Positions 23,444 to 34,411 of a stretch of 64,000 nt of DNA are shown in pieces. Made by a program: the position numbers and the translations under genes. A model generated the notes under the pieces. It did no database searches, was not told where the DNA came from, and saw only the letters and a list, made by a program, of their open reading frames with translations. The stretch is from assembly GCF_029784165.1 (NCBI RefSeq), contig NC_073695.1:6484183-6548182 (forward strand), in the 5' to 3' direction. Each line of letters opens with the position of its first letter. Positions within the stretch are counted from its first letter, which is position 1. The stretch is from Wyeomyia smithii. Taxonomy: Eukaryota; Arthropoda; Insecta; Diptera; Culicidae.

Positions 23444-25393
23444 GATCGAATGCCATGCAAATCCACAGCCTGAATGTTCCGCAGACGTTCCAGAAGAAAA
23501 AGGTCGACAAATTTGCCGTACATAACGACCGGCATCATCAATGACCAATTAGGCTGATATAAATTTTGAATAGTTTTCATGTCCACGGTTATCAAAGTTA
23601 GCTAAGGGAAGGGCAAAATATATATAACACTCAGAAGAAAAAAAAAAATTGCTTTCATAAAAAATTGTGTGCAAGTTACGAAGTTTGTAACTTGCATGCA
23701 AAAGTGTGTTGAAAAATATCACATTATTATCATTATTATTCATTTAGCTTGCCTTTGTATGACACTTTCACTGTCAGTGGACTTGTTTTTTGCTAAATTA
23801 AGCATATACGCTGTCAAAAAGTCAATAATATCAACAAAACGGCTTGAACTTTTTTTTCTTCCCCTTCCAATTTTCAACATTTTTGGAGGCGGGGGTGGCA
23901 TAAAATGAAAATGAAATTTGTATCGGCCTTATACAAAGAATAATGTCTTCAGAATCACCTGCTGCTCTTCCTCCTATTCCACTCTGTTTTGGCCAGATCT
24001 GCCATTATGTCATGTTACACTAAACCGGATACAAAACCAATGATATTGTTTTTGTGTCGAAGGACGCAAATCCGCCAGAACTTCATTCAGTAAAAATACT
24101 CAGGGAGATTATAAGGGATAAGCTGCGGAAAACAGGAAAGGTCTTCTCATATGATTAGAATTTGAAGAAAGAATGGATGAAAGTGTATAAGAACGACGGC
24201 ACATGTTTTGATGGGTAGCGTTACTTTCAGAGTCCGGGTATTTAACCTAGGAGAGGAGATTGAAAGCAAAAACATAGCTAAACTGTGTTTATTTTCTAGG
24301 TGAGAAATTTTAGATGTATCCGACTTTAAATAAGCTTTTGGTAATCATTTTCAATCATGCATACAAGCTTTCATGCAAGCGTTCATGTGGAATTATTTGA
24401 AGTTCTACATGAACCTCGTTTGTCACTACTTGGCGGTTCTTTTGTTTATTACTTTTAAAATATGAAGTATAATTTTGGAAGCAACAAAAGGATTATTTTT
24501 CAACAGCCTGATGTCTGTGCACACTTTTGTCTTTTTTACAACACTAAAATTAGTTTTTTTATTCACAAGCTGAAGAAGGATAGATTGTGCACTTCTAGGA
24601 GCAGTACTGCATATCAGTTTTCAAAAACTGCTCTTTGAACTATGAACAACAAGTTTAAGTTTTTATGAAACTTGAAGTTTAAACAAATGTTTGTGTTTAA
24701 GCATAGCATAGCATAGCATATTTGATCGCCCGTAAGTTGCCCGCGATTGATCAAAAACAGCTGAATTTCTGCAAAAAACACTTCAAAATAGTGCTTGGGA
24801 GTAGCATTCCATTTTCGGTGTGCAACTCCTGTTAATCTTACTTTTTACTGATCAAAAGCAAAGCTGGCCCGCTCATGCAGATCAATTGAGGAAGGGATTT
24901 TGGGAATATCAGTTCGATACTCGTTGCTACTAGACACCAACGAATCCTATGCATCATCCAAAAGTATCAAAGCAAGCAGTTAGTGCTAGTGGAATGGAAT
25001 ATGGATACTCTACAGGGTGCGGCAGGAAACAAAATGCGAAAATACATGATACTTCTTCAAATCCAAAAAAGCCTTATCGAGTTCAGTTATTTTTATTAAA
25101 GTCTTTCAAACTAATGTACTCGATAAGTCCATCATATATTGAAGCACCCTGTCTATGCTATGTGTTCAACATCTGTCAGTGGGGTTCACACTTTGCGAAT
25201 CCTCAATACTCAGAGAAAAGGATGAGCGGTGAGAACGCTGTGAGTCAAACGAACTGTCAGAATATGAGCCAAAGGAACAAAAAAGGTAATACCACATTGA
25301 CGGGTATTGTTCTCATGTACAAAGGCGTTGTTTATTTGTATACGATTTTCGTTTCTTATTGTTAAAAGATGACAATGCTCAAAAATAGCATTA
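23444..25393. other. AT-rich non-coding DNA
   Basis: No gene is supported. A short GCATA run lies at about 24703-24720. Sequence at 25014-25153 is bounded by CAGGGTGC and GCACCCTG and may be a small MITE. A weak acceptor/donor pair TTTATTTTCTAG|GTGAGA lies at 24288-24305. A 138-codon + frame (24949-25365) matches nothing I know. Confidence 0.4.
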
Positions 25394-26286
25394 ACGTATG
25401 AGGAAAAAAAATCCTAACAAACTTTCAATTCCAAATTAAAATCTTGCGCAACTAAAACTTAGCTCCACAACGCGCTGATTTCCTGATCCTCTGGGGTACT
25501 CGATTTACAGCTTCCTGAATTCCGGATGTTTCAATTGTTTTGATTTCCTTCTTGATTTTTTCTATCACACAATCGACGTTTTTTGTTCTGTAACCTTTAT
25601 GGTACACCATTCGCTCCAAATTTGTTCAGAAAGTTTCAATAAACTGCAGCTGTGGCACATTTTGAGGATTGTATCCTTTCGGAATAAACCCGATATTGCC
25701 TTGCAGCAAATCCGCTTAAGTTGCATTAGCATAGAGTGACAATGCAAGGTCTGGCCAAAACACTACATTGTCATTTTTATGATACTTATATTCTAAGTTT
25801 TGAACCCATTTCATGCAGATACTTTTTCACCGTTTTTGGATCAACCTGATGTTTATTTCCCAGCTCACGATATGGTTTCGCTGACCGACCAGGCGTTTTC
25901 GCCCTCAATTTCACTCGAACTTTGCTCTCGTGCAAAGTGCATTTTTGTCCGGAACCAGATTTTCTTTTGAAGGTATTTCTATTCTCGAAGAGCTAGACAA
26001 TAATGTATACAAATGTTTTTCTATATCCAAGATCTTTAAAATAGTGGAACACTTCTCTTTCAGATTTTTCTTTATTTCGCTCACAAAAATTACAAATCAA
26101 TTTACGACGATCTTCTTCCGACAACGCCTTTTTCCCAACTAAGTGTCACTTGACAGAATCAACTGGTTGTGTTACCAGTTATATAAAAGTGGATCTTCAT
26201 TGTGTGGAAAAGGATTTTTCGATTTGTACAGCACTTCGAAATCGTAGACCAATTTAAAAGTTGTTCGGATTTTTTTCCTCATGCGT
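25394..26286 (-). mobile_element. Internally deleted DD37E element with both TIRs and TA duplication
   Basis: The left terminus ACGTATGAGGAAAAAAAATC (25394 on) and right terminus, read inward on the minus strand, ACGCATGAGGAAAAAAATCC (from 26286) match over about 27 bp with only a few differences. TA flanks both ends (25392-25393, 26287-26288). The element is 893 bp and encloses the remnant transposase on the minus strand. Complete ends with an internal deletion are typical of non-autonomous derivatives. Confidence 0.85.
25452..26146 (-). pseudogene. DD37E (ITmD37E-type) transposase, dead copy 2
   Basis: Minus strand, N to C: a first helix-turn-helix region RRKLICNFCERNKEKSE..YRKTFVYIIV then stop; basic hinge KRKSGSGQK; second helix-turn-helix PGRSAKPYRELGNKHQVDP followed by KTVKKYLHEMG; then a deletion with frame change that removes the first catalytic Asp; then NDNVVFWPDLALSLYANAT with the second Asp at 25749-25751, stop, GFIPKGYNPQNVPQLQFIET with Glu at 25635-25637, stop, then LERMVYHKGYRTKNVDC to a stop at 25452. 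There are 37 residues between Asp and Glu. Three in-frame stops. DNA binding and C-terminal halves remain. Confidence 0.85.
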
Positions 26287-26635
26287 TATTTCATTGATAC
26301 CGGTTATGAACCGGTTTTATGGTTAACAAATTTATAATCATTTGTTAGTTTTGGTGAAAATGTACACAGTAAAAAAATCCGAATATTACACGTGACGTAC
26401 ATTATTTTCGTATTAAAATCTCAGTTGCTTTTGAAGTAAACCTCGATTTTGATTGAAAGCTACGTGCAAGACTATGAAAATTTCTATCATAAGCGATAGA
26501 GGCAATTCTTTATATGTCTTTTGACAAAAATTAAAGAGCGTTTTTTCATTCGAATGAAAAAGTGGGTTAAAATTGCACTCTGAGAAGATATCCGGCACTT
26601 CTGCCATATGAAACCCAGCTGCCAAATTCACGTTT
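26287..26635. other. AT-rich non-coding DNA
   Basis: No gene is seen between the DD37E element and the TC tract. Confidence 0.4.
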
Positions 26636-26639
26636 TTTC

Positions 26640-27730
26640 ACAGCTTATCTCTCTCTCTTTATCTGTCTATCTCTTTTGCTTTCTCTTTCTCTATCTTCTG
26701 TCTCTCTTTCTTTCTCTCCCTCGTTGTCTTTCTACTTGTTCTTTCTCTCTCTCTCTTTTATCTTTCTCTTTCTTTCTTTCTCTCTCTCTCTTTCGCTCTC
26801 TCTCTCTCTCTCTCTCTCTCTTTCGCTCTCTCTCTTTCTCCCTCTTTCCTTTTTATTCGCTTTCTATCTCCCTCCTTTCCTCTCTCTATCACTCTTCTTT
26901 CTCTCTCTATATCCCTCCCACTATCTATTCCTATTTCTATCTCTGCCTTTCTATCTCTCTATCGCTCTCCTTTGCTCTCTCTCTGTCTCCTTTTCTCTCG
27001 CTACCTCTCTTTTTTCTCTTCTTCTCTCTCTTTTACTCTTTTTCTCTTTCTATCTCTCTTTTCCTCTATCTATTTCCCTATTTCTCTCTCTTTTCTTTCT
27101 CCTTTTTTCTCTCTCTTCTCTTTTTTTTTGTCTCCCTATCTGTCTTTTTTTTCCTCTATCTCTCCCTCTCTCTCTCACTTCCTCGCTCTTTCTATCTTTT
27201 CTGTCTCTCTCTTTCCTTTTATCTCTCTCTATCTGTTCATCGCTCTTGTTCTCTCTTTATTTCTCTCTCTTCTACTCTTTCTATCTCTTTCTTCTCTCGA
27301 TCTCTCTAGCTATCTCTCTCTTTCCTTTTTTCTTGTTCTCTCTCTATCTCTCTCTCCTTTTTTCTCTCTCTTTCTTTATCACTCTCCCTCTTTTTTATCT
27401 ATTTCTCTCTCTTCTGTTCCCTCTCTCTGTTTCTATCTCTCCCTTTTTCTCTCTCTCCTTAACTCTCTCTCTCTCTGTCTCTCCCCCTCACTCTTTTTCT
27501 CTCCCTATGTCTCTCTCTCTTTCGCTCTCTCCCTATCTATCTCCCTTGGTTTCTCTATCTCTGTCTCCTTCTTTCTTTATATCTCTCGTTTTTTTTCTTT
27601 TTTTCTCCCTCTCGTTTTTCTCTCTACTCTTACGTATCCTCTATTTCTCTCCTACTGTCTTTTTCTCTTTGGTCTCTCTCTCTTGTTCTCTCTTTCTCCC
27701 TCTCTTCCATTCTCTCTCTCTCACTATCTG
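26640..27730 (+). repeat. 1.1-kb (TC)-rich polypyrimidine tract
   Basis: Imperfect CTCTCT/TTTCTCTC on the + strand with scattered A and few G. The minus strand is GAGAG-rich. All three + frames stay open over long stretches (351, 257 and 233 codons of Ser/Leu/Phe) because stops cannot arise. Pure pyrimidine stretches with mirror symmetry could form triplex (H-) DNA. Confidence 0.9.
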
Positions 27731-27734
27731 AATG

Positions 27735-28733
27735 TATTTAATTGAAAGTTGTTTCTTTCCTAATCGAGCTCTTTAGCTGTCAAAATCAATGTAAGAGCAT
27801 TCGAGCAACTAGTGATCGAAAAGTACGCAGGAATTTGGTCTAAACCTGGGTTTTTTGTTACGTAATTCATTAATGTCGCCTTTGGAGAGATTCCAAAATT
27901 TTCGTTTGGTTCCGCAGAACTTTGGCAAAATTTAAAGGCAAAATTTTCATCATGTTCAACATATTTTCTCATATGATTGTTTTCCTATCTTAAAATAAAA
28001 TACGAAATATATCGCACAACCCACCCATAATGACCTATTGTTTAAGACTTTCGAACGAAACTTATTCGAGGATAGGTCTATTCAATCAGCTATTCAGTGC
28101 GTAAAAGAAGCAAAATTCTAAAAAAAAATATGCGAATTTATTAAATATTATAATTGATAAAGCAACTGCGCTAGACTGCGTGAATTATCAGTTTTATTCC
28201 GAAAAAGGGGTGCCTTCTTGCCAGCTGGGAAAAGATAAAAGACAACTAATTCTGTCAACATAACGACTGCTCTGAGGAGAGTTTATCTTTTATCGAAACA
28301 CATTGAGATCATACCGACTCTTTCGTTACGTAACACACTTAACTTGAATTTGGAGTAACACTTTGCTACCTTCACCAAATTGAACAGCCTAAAACGACTT
28401 AAATAAGTTTATAAATATGGAAAGAAATTTGGGGGCCATTCACAGTCTACGTGAACAGTTTATAATGGCGAATGTCCATGATTCATACAAAATTTTTAAA
28501 ATATATATGAATGATTATCCACTGAGAGGGAAGGGGGTCTAAAATCATCAAAAACTAGTCCACGTGGAATACGACTTATGAAATTGTCCAAATTTGCATG
28601 TTACTTCACGTCTTGGGTTTTTGTGAAGAAGAAATATGTAATACGCTGTGGAGAATATTGGGACTCAACATTGCCTTCGAGAAAAAACTCGCAAAAATAA
28701 CAATAAAATGTATTGTTATAATATTTGTTCATC
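27735..28733. other. AT-rich non-coding DNA
   Basis: No gene, repeat family or RNA is recognised. Confidence 0.4.
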
Positions 28734-28737
28734 TTAA

Positions 28738-28974
28738 GGTGAATCGGGACGTGGTCGCGATCAACTCGAATTTTGCAATCTATTTTTTTCTTGATTTATG
28801 AAGACTACGTACATGAAACTTTGATCAATTGTTTTCACAACTGTTGCATGCCTGAAGTAGCAATTTGAGTGCTGTTTATTTAGTTGAAGCCGAGTTTTTT
28901 ACGATTAAAATACAGAAGTAGTAAGAACTCTGACCTCAAAATTGTATAGGAAAAGGCCACAATCCCGATTCACC
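28738..28974. mobile_element. 237-bp MITE with TTAA at both ends
   Basis: Ends GGTGAATCGGGAC.. and ..ATCCCGATTCACC are inverted, with TTAA just outside each (28734-28737 and 28975-28978). TTAA duplication is the hallmark of piggyBac-type insertion, but since CTTAAGG is itself palindromic, a TIR that includes TTAA is also possible. No coding content. Confidence 0.65.
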
Positions 28975-28978
28975 TTAA

Positions 28979-31368
28979 GAACTAATCTGGGAACAAAATA
29001 CAAACACTTTACGTATTGCAACTTGTTGTTTTAAATCTGCTTGAACCGATTGTTTGTATGCAACAAAAATCGCCAAAAATACACTTTTTTTCAATTAATA
29101 TTTTAGCATGAAAAACACTCTTTGAAACGCAGGAAATGCATGAATAGTAGCAATGTAGACATATATCCACACAATCAGTGAAGATTACGACAAATCCCGA
29201 GCACTACGAGCGCTTTTTTACCACATTTTCAAAAAAGAGGTACTGTGATCAAAGTCACCCCCGTGATCAAAGTCACCCCAGTTTACGGTACTCTAGTTCT
29301 ATTTTGTAAAGTAAACAGAGCCAATCTAAACAAAGTACAACAATATGAATACCATTCGATCCGATTCACACGCTACCGGCCGCGAGGAGTGTTAACTGTT
29401 CCAAACCTGCGAAACCTTTTCGTGAGCCATCGAAGGAAAGAAACGAAAAAAATAGTAAAACAAATCCACCACTTCGACCCACACGAATCCGCGCTCAATC
29501 TCAATTGAACGAGCAAAATTTAGTCACAATGGTGGGTGAAAATGTGAACGAAAAATCACACCATTGTACGCGCGCGGTGCGGTGGTGGGCGGCAACAGCA
29601 CATAAAAATCGACCTCCAACTCGAAGCAAAGTTCCATCATAATACATAATCTATGTAGATCGACAAGAGTGAATGGAGGGGACCAGGGCACACGCGATGA
29701 CGTGAACTTCAGTGCCGCGCCACTGTCTTGTAAGGGGTAGTAAACAAGTACCATTGTTGTGTAACACTTTGACATTGTTTACATACACACCGTTCGCTGC
29801 TGCTTGGCTGCTTTTACTTTCAATGAAATTGCAAGGTGAAAATTAGCTACAAATTGGGCTACAATTATTAGGCAATGCGATTTTTTCTGAGGGCAGAAAA
29901 CGTTACCTAAAACTACACTCCCGATGGAGATTCGTTCATATCTCAACTGTCATTGGTGAATAATATGCAAAAACATTGAGAAAAAAAAACGTTCCGCCCG
30001 CAAAGAATTCCTGCTCTTTAATTTATTCGTTCTCTGCAACTGGAGATCTCACCATCGATTCCATCGAACAACGATTTCCATTGCCATTGCGTAAGAAAAG
30101 CCGACCCCAGCGGGAAAAAGAAAGTTCCCGGTCGCGGGTTATGCCTTTTTTTCGGCTAATTCGAAAACCACTAAATCATCAAACAAAGACCTGTTCTTGG
30201 TCCGGTGCAGCACAGAATGCATTTGTGGCCGTTGAGAAAAAATGATCAATTTACCCAGATATGGGCATAAATATCTTTTACACCTTTCGCGATCGTTCAT
30301 AACCAATATTCATAATGGCTTTCCAGATATTCTCACTCAGTTGCGTTTGGTGGTTTAATTCGATTTAAGCTCGAACCGGCGGAACAACTTTTGGTTGTAT
30401 TTGGTACAAAAGCCACAATTCGCAAGTTTTGTTTCCACTAAAATTTCACTTGACTGCAACCCTGTTCGCGCGGCAATTGCACTCAAGAGGCTAGTGACCG
30501 CATGGTGTGCACTCGAACCTGCCTGCGGATGAGATGACCGCGCAAAAACGACACTAGCGGTTGGAAATCGATCGAATGATAAATATTACCATAAATTTTG
30601 CAGATATCATTATTAATGCTCACGAGGGGTTGCGTTTCAGGAATTACACTTTCCAACACTGAAGCTTACACTACTGAACTGACAGCAATGCGCGGACACG
30701 GAGACTCTCTCGTTTAATAATGTTATTATTTTATGCCTGCCTGCCTATTCCGAGGCTGCCGATTCACGATTGTGGTCTTGTTTAACATATCAGCGGTAAC
30801 ATCACGCAGAACATATCAATTAAAGTCGTAGACTTTTGCTGATTCTCCCATCGTCCCATCAACGGCTGCCCCATAGATGGGGTGGGTGCCAAAGGAATGC
30901 ATGCTTGCGCCCAGGTAAAAGCCACGACTTAGAAAGATGCTCGTTTTTATTTCAATCAATGCCTCCGAATCGGGAAGCCCGGACAGGCGGTTGGACGATT
31001 TTTGTTGCGAAGTCACTGCTGCTAGCGCGCTGCTTGATGCCAAATATGCAAAGCCTTGTTTGGATTCAATGTCGCGCGCGAATGTTTATGCAATCGGCGC
31101 GGTCCGTCGGTTGATTTGATCTGACGGCAGACATTCATTAATGAAAAAAAAAGCCTGTTCGGTTCAGTTTAGAAGACGAATCCGATTTGGAGCTACGAGA
31201 GACGGAAATCGTTTTCAGCCAAGGCTGCTCTCGAGCCGTTTTGCGGCAAATACCAAATGATTTCGTTTATCGGCGCTAGAATTTATGTGCAATTAAGATC
31301 GTCATGGGTATCATGTTGATGTGGGCATAGAGGGAAATAGAGGCATGTGAGCGATTTTTGAATATACG
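28979..31368. other. Mixed AT-rich and GC-richer unique DNA, no gene
   Basis: GTGATCAAAGTCACCCC occurs twice in tandem (29245-29261 and 29263-29279, period 18). From about 29350 to 31250 composition is GC-richer with no transposon motif, like the other islands. Frames up to 92 codons have no recognisable domain. Confidence 0.4.
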
Positions 31369-31800
31369 TGATTGCTGAAAATAGTGTTTATTTACCATCT
31401 TGGATTTCTGCCAATCTCAAGCAGTTTCAAACATCTCAGCAATCTTTTAAACACGCAATTTCTCATCAACAAATTCGATACACCATCCCAGTGCATATTG
31501 AAGACGATGCCATCGAAGTTCGAGTGCACGATTTGCCGAATCATGTCGAATCAAAAGCGATTTGTAAGCAAATGGCGGCATATGAAGAAGTTCTATTTAT
31601 CAGATACGACAAGTAGAAGAACCCTTTCAGTGGTGAGCGTTGTACGTATTTTACGAATGCGCTTACACCGACCAATTTCGATTACGAAACGGCGCGTGAG
31701 TAGTTTCATCTTCATTTGTTTTATTTCAGCTAAATTTTACGATTGTTTTTCTATTATTAGCATGCTTTCAGTTTTCGTCGTTATTTTTGGAGCTTAATTA
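31369..31800 (+). pseudogene. Non-LTR retrotransposon ORF1 (gag-like) remnant
   Basis: One + frame reads SFKHAISHQQIRYTIPVHIE, then EVRVHDLPNHVESKAICKQM and LFIRYDK, then a stop where a Trp is likely. In a second frame RILRMRLHRPISITK continues the same logic. The ordered phrases VRVHDLP, a short spacer and RMRLHRPI resemble the nucleic-acid-binding ORF1 of I/Jockey-like mosquito retrotransposons as I know it. The protein would coat element RNA. Frameshift and stops make it inactive. No reverse transcriptase follows it. Moderate certainty because the region is short. Confidence 0.4.
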
Positions 31801-32340
31801 CTCAAATTAATCAAAAATAATAAGAATGAGTCTCAACAAAAAATAGATTTCCCATGAAATTATTCATCATCTCTTTCTACCTTCAAGAAAAAGATGGTCA
31901 AATACCAGCTATTGCCTGAACAGTAATTATTTTATTAGCCCGTAAATCGACCCCAGTTGTCACTTTAAATCCTTTCAGGGCCACCTCATTTTTTGTAGAG
32001 ATTTGCATTGAAAAATAGTGATTGCTGAAAGTTATTAAGATTGAGAAGATAGTCTACCGTAATCTTAGCGTATTCAAAGAATTCGCGATCACTCCCAAAT
32101 GCAAAAATGCAAATGTCCAGCCCATCATTCTATGATTTGAGTCGAATACCGCCATCGTAAGTCTGCCACCGCCGTTGGTAAATTATGAATAAAGTGTAAT
32201 TATGAACGAGAAAAAATATTTTCTTCAAGTTAAGTATTTGATTCATCTCCGAAAGGATATGATGCTTATCGCTTTTCTGTACTATCCCCGATAGTGGGAA
32301 TCAGTCATTCTTCTGATAACACAGTGCAAAGTTTTTTTCA
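31800..32340. other. AT-rich non-coding DNA
   Basis: No gene is seen. Confidence 0.4.
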
Positions 32341-33245
32341 CACTGAACATTTGACGACCAATAAGTTTTGAATGCCAACATCCCCGTTTCAGTGTTGCCT
32401 ATACACGGCAGAGTTTTTCTCTGGAGGAAGTGCACACCAATGCACCTACCGCGCATAGGCAGTTTTTTTATAAGAGTAAGAGGTAGTGCCACAAATGCTA
32501 CTATCCGCTGCTGCTACCGCTGCTATCCGCTGCTGGCGATAGTAAACTAATTGGTTTGAGTGGAAGCAGGCTCTCATATAGCCCAAAAATTAGATTGCTG
32601 AGTCACTAGGTATATAATTCTGTCGACCGTGTTAGGGAAACCGAGCAATAAAGAACCAATCTAATCAATCGAAATCTGAGTTTCAACAAGGCTTGACAAT
32701 GAATACAGTCATACCTCGATGTAAGGCAACTTTTTTTCGTTACGTTATATCAAGTTTCGTTATATCGAAGCACGAAAAAAAAAATGTTTCCGTTGATGCC
32801 AAATTCTTGAGGTGCGCAAGAACTTATTTCCATTCACGACAATTCTCGTAGACAAACATAACCAGTCATAAAACATTGAAAAAAAAACGTTAATTTTACC
32901 CCATTTTACGGTACTTTTTGGTTTCAATACTTACTAAAAACATTTATTCGGAACATTTTACACCCGGATACTTAAATTTTAGGATTTTAAAATAGTTATG
33001 TTATATCGAGTTACGTTATATCGAAGTATGACTGTAGTACGATAGTTCGAATATTCAAATTAAATTTTCCTGGATTTGGGTGAAAGCATCGATAATTTTA
33101 CTGCACTGCTGCAAGAACGAAAGAAATCCATTGAGAACAGACCGATTTATTAGCATATTTTTCACTCTTTCCGTTTTCAAAATTTTCTATTTTCCCATCT
33201 TATGTAGGCGAACTTTCTGAGAGACGTAGTTCTACTTCAAAAAAA
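32340..33245 (-). mobile_element. Promoter-bearing dispersed repeat, copy D, with MITE insertion
   Basis: From GACGACCAATAAGTTTTGAATGCCA through ACGGCAGAG, GGAGGAAGTG, CTCATATAGCCC (weakened TATA), TCTGTCGACCGTG, CAATCGAA and CAAGGCTTGACAATGA, then a MITE, then GTACGATAGTTCGAAT, AACGAAAGAAATCCATTG, ACCGATTTATTAGC and GAACTTTCTGAGAGACG. The block order equals that of copies A and C. Confidence 0.65.
32706..33034. mobile_element. 329-bp pogo/Tigger-like MITE with TA duplication
   Basis: The left end CAGTCATACCTCGATGTAA and right end (inverted) CAGTCATACTTCGATATAAC form TIRs. TA lies outside both (32704-32705, 33035-33036). CAG..CATACCTCG is the terminal sequence style of pogo/Tigger elements. 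The sister repeat copies give the empty site (..TTTCAATAGTACAATAG..), so the insertion point is confirmed within this window. Confidence 0.8.
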
Positions 33246-33475
33246 AAAACAACAAAAAGTATCGATATATAATTTTTGGCTCGGGAACAGCTTTTCTAAA
33301 GATTAGGCAATGCAAAGTTAAATCATCGCAAATCCCTTTTTTCAATCGAAAAATTTGGCCAAATATGGAATCATCTGAAAATAAAGCGTCATTCTCGGGT
33401 TTAGAAAACTAATTTTTATAATGAAAATTCTTGAAAAATCGATTTAAAATTACAGATTTTAGATTACTGTAATAA

Positions 33476-33577
33476 GGTATCGAACGTCTTCGTCAGTGGT
33501 TTTCTTCGGCCACCTTCTGCCTAAGATTGCTGCAAAAAAACTGCCGAAGAAAATCACTGACGAAGACGTTCGATACC
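33476..33577. repeat. Hairpin with a 35-bp fully pairable stem
   Basis: Arms 33476-33510 and 33543-33577 are exact inverted copies except one base that still allows a G:U pair on the + strand. The loop is 32 nt. The arm starts GGTATCGAACGTCTTCGTCA. In size and shape it resembles a miRNA precursor or a minimal foldback MITE. Neither is proven. Confidence 0.8.
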
Positions 33578-33589
33578 CTATATAAAAAA

Positions 33590-33760
33590 TATTGACGACC
33601 CATATATTTTGAATGCCAGCAGCCCAGAACGTTTTTGTGTTGTCAAATTACGGCAAGTTTTCATTACAGGTGTCTACTACTGATGCTGTCCGCTACCGCA
33701 CAAAAACGTCATTTTACTAAAGAAACTGCCGCTGCATCAGCTGGCCCTCACAAGTAACAC
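33590..33760 (-). mobile_element. Promoter-bearing dispersed repeat, fragment E
   Basis: GACGACCCATATATTTTGAATGCCAGCA, GTGTTGTCAAATTACGGCA and ACTGCCGCTGCATCAGCTGGCC match blocks of copies B and D. The fragment ends before the TATA block. Confidence 0.5.
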
Positions 33761-34409
33761 GCTAGACATGTTAGAAAATAAGTTACAATGAAAGTAGTCA
33801 TATAGGTGTACTACAAGTGCATTTAGAAAACAAGCTTATTTTTGCTGATTTTGGAGATGTTTTCAATGACATGAGTTCAACAATAACAATATCCTCACTA
33901 CGTCTTTTTGTAAGATATTATACCATCTAATAACAACACTACGTAGCTGTAAAGGGATTTTCCTAAGGACAAAGATCATAGTATTCAGTAGCCAATGTAG
34001 AATTACTTGATCAAATTAATATTTGAGTTATTTGAACGATTTCTATATTTATTCGAAGCGGGTCAAAATGCGCCAACAGATGATGAACAAATCGCTTGCA
34101 ATGTAACCAATATCACTCCAACTTTTGTTATCGTATATCTAACAACGTTTTCTAGTTTTGTTAGATTCTATGTCCAGATAACGTTGAAACTATGCGAGAA
34201 CAATTTTATTATGCAAAGAAAAAAACAACTCATTTGAAAAGTTGTATATTATTTTTGTGTCATTTATTTATAATCAGGTAAAATTACCTACCACTGATAA
34301 AAGCGATTGTCGATCTAGTTGCACTGCGCATAACACATTTGCGCATGCGCTGTTTAGCAGTTGTCATAGCAACAGATTTGCGCATTGCCGTAGGTTAGTA
34401 CTCGAGATG
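33761..34409. other. AT-rich non-coding DNA
   Basis: No gene is seen. A 76-codon + frame at 34007-34237 has no recognisable feature. Confidence 0.4.
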
Positions 34410-34411
34410 TA

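Noticed and set aside
25014..25153. CAGGGTGC..GCACCCTG as a firm MITE
   Set aside because: The inverted ends are only about 9 bp and no duplicated target is visible; kept only as a remark.
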